From contig CAZMXI010000105.1 in assembly GCA_964570205.1 (NCBI GenBank), positions 1 to 17,814 on the forward strand: a DNA stretch of 17,814 nt. Reading direction: 5' to 3'. The notes beneath the pieces were generated by a model. The model did not search any database. It was not told the DNA's origin and worked only from the letters and a program-made list of their open reading frames with translations. This document shows, piece after piece, positions 15,253 through 17,814 of this stretch (its first letter is position 1; the number at the start of each line of letters is the position of its first letter). A program made the translations under genes and the position numbers. Source of the stretch: CAZMXI01 sp964570205. Lineage in GTDB: Bacteria > Planctomycetota > Phycisphaerae > Tepidisphaerales > Tepidisphaeraceae.

Positions 15253-16095
15253 TCAGTGGAGCAGGCCGGCCATGTAGCCGACGGTCTCCGCCATTCCGGG
15301 AAGGGGATCATCCGCATCTTTTTCGTACTCAATCCCGACCAGGTGCTGGTATTTGATCCGCACGAGCGTCTGGAGGATTTCCTTTAGGTTCATGATGCCC
15401 CGGCCGCCTTCAATGCACTGGCTCTTGGGCAGATCGCCGTCCATGTCGCGGACGTGGACGTCGTAGAGCCTTTCCCTGTACTTGAAGATCGCCTGCGCCG
15501 GGTCAACCTTCATACGGATGGTGTGCCCCGCGTCGATGCAGAAGCCGATGCGCGGATCGGACTTCTCGATGGCCTGCCACACCTCGTCCGGGCCTTTGAA
15601 GTGCTTTGCCTCCGGTCCGTGGTTGTGGATGGCCAGGCGAATGCCGAATTCCTTCACCAGCGCATCCAGCGAGGGGATCACCGAAGGCTCGGGATTGCAC
15701 ACGATGGTTGGAATGCCGGCGTCGCGGGCATACTCGAACGCCTGGCGCGCGGCGGCCGGGCTGGTCATGGTGATCACGCCGCAACTCAGCGGCGTAATTC
15801 CGGCGGCCTTAAACTTGCCTGCCACGTCGCGGCGTTGCTCCGGCGTCGACTTGAGCGGCAGATGGAAGTCCTTGATGGATGCGTAGGACAGGCCAAGGCG
15901 GCGAATGGCGATGATGGCGTCATCGAGCTTGAGCTTCCGAATGGAGTAGGTTGCGACACCGACCTTCAGGCCGGAGAAACGGTCAAGCCCGCCCGCGCCC
16001 GCGAGCGGTGCCGCGGCGGAAAGTCTGCCAGAGAACAAAGGCAGGGCTGCGGCGACAGCGGCGCCGCGGAGCATGGATCGACGGGAATGCAACAT
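15253..16095 (-). CDS. Tat-exported sugar phosphate isomerase/epimerase-like TIM barrel
   Basis: This 280-residue protein begins with a twin-arginine signal (SRRSMLRG at 4-11, Ala-rich hydrophobic stretch, AxA-like site near 26-29). Residues 42-280 form a xylose-isomerase-like TIM barrel: GVATYSIRK early, AIHNHGPE at 155-162, CIDAGHT at 186-192, DVHVRDMD at 212-219 and GIEYEKD at 254-260, which supply likely metal ligands (His, Asp, His, Glu). The family interconverts sugars or sugar-like substrates; this substrate is unknown. Tat export implies folding with its metal before crossing to the periplasm. ATG 16095 has AGGAG 8 bases upstream, while the frame opens at 16149. It lies 61 bases after ettA on the same strand. 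Confidence 0.9.
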   Translation of the reverse strand: MLHSRRSMLRGAAVAAALPLFSGRLSAAAPLAGAGGLDRFSGLKVGVATYSIRKLKLDDAIIAIRRLGLSYASIKDFHLPLKSTPEQRRDVAGKFKAAGITPLSCGVITMTSPAAARQAFEYARDAGIPTIVCNPEPSVIPSLDALVKEFGIRLAIHNHGPEAKHFKGPDEVWQAIEKSDPRIGFCIDAGHTIRMKVDPAQAIFKYRERLYDVHVRDMDGDLPKSQCIEGGRGIMNLKEILQTLVRIKYQHLVGIEYEKDADDPLPGMAETVGYMAGLLH

Positions 16096-16156
16096 GACGC
16101 CTTCTCCTGTGAAACCGAGCGAAACCGCTGGCGATAGTGTAACGCGCATCGCGGCT

Positions 16157-17814
16157 TCACGCCTTGGTCAGTTTGCGATACTTGATGCGGTGCGGCTGGT
16201 CGGCGTCAATGCCGAGCCTGGCCTTGCGGTCGGCCTCGTAGCTGGTGTAGTTGCCCTCAAACCAGCGAACCTGGCTGTCGCCCTCGAACGCCAGGATGTG
16301 CGTGGCGATGCGGTCCAGAAACCAACGATCGTGGCTGACGACCACAGCGCACCCCGCGAAGTTCTCCAGGGCGTCTTCCAAAGCCCGCATGGTGTTGACA
16401 TCGAGGTCGTTGGTGGGCTCATCCAGCAGAATGACGTTCGCGCCGCTCTTGAGCATGCGGGCAAGGTTGACGCGGTTTCGCTGGCCGCCCGAAAGGGTTC
16501 CCACCTTCTGCTGCTGATCGGTGCCGGTGAAACCGAACCGGGCGACATAAGCGCGGCTGTTGACATCCATCCCGCCGAGTCTGATGCGGTCCTGCCCGCC
16601 GGAGATGGACTGCCAGATGCTTTCTTCGGCGACCAGCGATTCGCGAGACTGCTCGACATACGACAGCTTGACCGTCGGGCCCACGATGAACTTCCCCGCA
16701 TCGGGCTTCTCCTGGCCGGTGATCAGGCGGAAGAGGGTCGTCTTGCCCGCGCCGTTCGGGCCGATGATGCCGACGATGCCGCCGGGAGGTAGGGAAAATG
16801 ACAGGTCCTGGAACAGCACCTTATCGCCATAGGCCTTGGCAACCTTCACCGCCTCGATCACGTGGTCGCCCAGACGCGGCCCGGGGGGGATGAAAATCTC
16901 GATCTGCTGTTCTTTTTCCTTCTGGTCTTCGGCCAGCATTGCCTCGTAGCGCGCGATGCGGGCCTTGCTCTTGGCCACCCGCGCCTTAGGCGATTGCCGC
17001 ACCCATTCCAGCTCGCGTTGGAGCGATTTCTGCCGCGCCGACGCCTGTTTCTCCTCCGTTGCCAGACGTTTCTGCTTCTGCTCCAGCCAGGAAGAGTAGT
17101 TGCCCTTCCACGGGATGCCCTCGCCGCGGTCCAGTTCCAGTATCCATCCGGCCACATTGTCGAGGAAATAGCGGTCGTGGGTGACGGCGATGACCGTGCC
17201 CTCGTAGCGGTGCAGGTGCTGTTCGAGCCAGGCGACCGATTCGGCGTCCAGATGGTTGGTCGGCTCATCCAGCAGCAGGATATCCGGTTTCTGGAGCAGC
17301 AATCGGCAGAGCGCCACCCGGCGTCGTTCGCCGCCGGAGAGCACATCCACAATCGCATCGCCCGGGGGGCATCGCAGGGCATCCATCGCCATTTCAAGCT
17401 GGGTGTCGATGTCCCAGAGGCTCTGCCGGTCGATCTGCTCCTGGAGCTCTCCCTGCTGCTCCAGCAGTCTCTCCATTTCCTCCGGGTCCAGGTCCGGGTC
17501 GCCCAGCTTCTCTGAGATGGCGTTGAAGTGATTGAGCACGTCGAACTTGTCCTGCATGCCCTGTTCAACAATCTGCCGAACGGTCTTGCCGGCTTCAAGC
17601 TGGGGCTCCTGCTCCAGCAGGCCGGTCGTAAATCCTGGCTGGATGGCAGTTTGGCCTTGGAAGTCTTTGTCCAGCCCGGCAAGGACGCGCAGCAGCGAGC
17701 TCTTGCCCGCGCCGTTGAGGCCCAGGACGCCGATCTTCGCGCCATAGAAATAGGACAGCCATATGTCCTTGAGTACGATCTTCTTATCGTAGCTCTTGGT
17801 GACGCCCATCATCG
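16157..17814 (-). CDS. ettA: energy-dependent translational throttle protein EttA (5' end cut by window)
   Basis: This ABC-F ATPase binds the ribosomal E site and gates early elongation in response to the ATP/ADP state. At least 551 residues are visible, and the first few are beyond the window edge: the visible MMGVTKSYDKK aligns with about residue 7 of E. coli EttA. Numbering from the first visible Met, ABC domain 1 has GLNGAGKS at 31-38, LSGGE at 158-162 and LLDEPTNHLD at 180-189. The linker has the arm WVRQSPKARVAKSKARIARY at 270-289. ABC domain 2 has GPNGAGKT at 351-358, LSGGQ at 440-444 and LLDEPTNDLD at 462-471. No membrane domain exists. The C-terminus HRIKYRKLTKA is EttA-like. It may be co-transcribed with the two genes downstream. 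Confidence 0.95.
   Translation of the reverse strand, partial: MMGVTKSYDKKIVLKDIWLSYFYGAKIGVLGLNGAGKSSLLRVLAGLDKDFQGQTAIQPGFTTGLLEQEPQLEAGKTVRQIVEQGMQDKFDVLNHFNAISEKLGDPDLDPEEMERLLEQQGELQEQIDRQSLWDIDTQLEMAMDALRCPPGDAIVDVLSGGERRRVALCRLLLQKPDILLLDEPTNHLDAESVAWLEQHLHRYEGTVIAVTHDRYFLDNVAGWILELDRGEGIPWKGNYSSWLEQKQKRLATEEKQASARQKSLQRELEWVRQSPKARVAKSKARIARYEAMLAEDQKEKEQQIEIFIPPGPRLGDHVIEAVKVAKAYGDKVLFQDLSFSLPPGGIVGIIGPNGAGKTTLFRLITGQEKPDAGKFIVGPTVKLSYVEQSRESLVAEESIWQSISGGQDRIRLGGMDVNSRAYVARFGFTGTDQQQKVGTLSGGQRNRVNLARMLKSGANVILLDEPTNDLDVNTMRALEDALENFAGCAVVVSHDRWFLDRIATHILAFEGDSQVRWFEGNYTSYEADRKARLGIDADQPHRIKYRKLTKA

Overview
The window looks like chromosomal DNA of a GC-rich planctomycete, possibly Phycisphaerae. 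This rests on four things visible in the sequence: a large surface protein with an N-terminal LEPR-XLL-type motif (LEQRQLLAA) followed by PKD-like and RTX-like repeats; a secreted sialidase-fold protein; a Tat-exported sugar isomerase/epimerase-like protein; and loosely packed housekeeping genes. The class-level placement is inference. No mobile element, CRISPR array, rRNA or tRNA was seen.

Layout. (1) 109-2768, minus strand: argB, argF and a SRAP-family DNA-protein crosslink gene, read in that order from a good sigma70-like promoter at 2849-2877. (2) 3053-7342, plus strand: a tightly coupled four-gene set made of an unrecognised helical protein, an MTA/SAH-deaminase-like amidohydrolase (candidate aminofutalosine deaminase), a secreted metallo-beta-lactamase/sialidase fusion and a YdjM/DUF457-like membrane protein. 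A likely terminator lies inside the converging gene. (3) 7346-9232: a general-stress PPOX-fold protein (-), a secreted gluzincin-type peptidase (+) and translation factor IF-1 (-). (4) 9233-12847: a structured leader and a 1102-residue surface protein combining a cyclophilin domain, four PKD-like domains and Ca-binding-like repeats. (5) 12927-13979: RsgA (-), which lacks the usual zinc knuckle. (6) 14116-14892: a stand-alone protein built from four homing-endonuclease-associated (HNH_repeat-like) modules, with an extended -10 promoter. (7) 14864-17814, minus strand: ettA (cut by the window edge), a Tat-exported sugar isomerase/epimerase-like protein and a small three-helix membrane protein, possibly one transcription unit.

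Working together: argB and argF encode two non-adjacent steps of arginine synthesis; argD is not between them. IF-1, RsgA and EttA all act on ribosomes but sit in separate units. The 3053-7342 set is the most cohesive accessory unit, with a 4-base overlap, a 32-base gap and a 1-base overlap, but no common pathway can be read from it.

No clearly new defence or mobile system is visible. The best candidates for novelty are the nuclease-free HNH-repeat protein, the MBL-sialidase fusion, the cyclophilin-PKD-RTX surface protein with its hairpin-rich leader, and the RsgA without a zinc knuckle.
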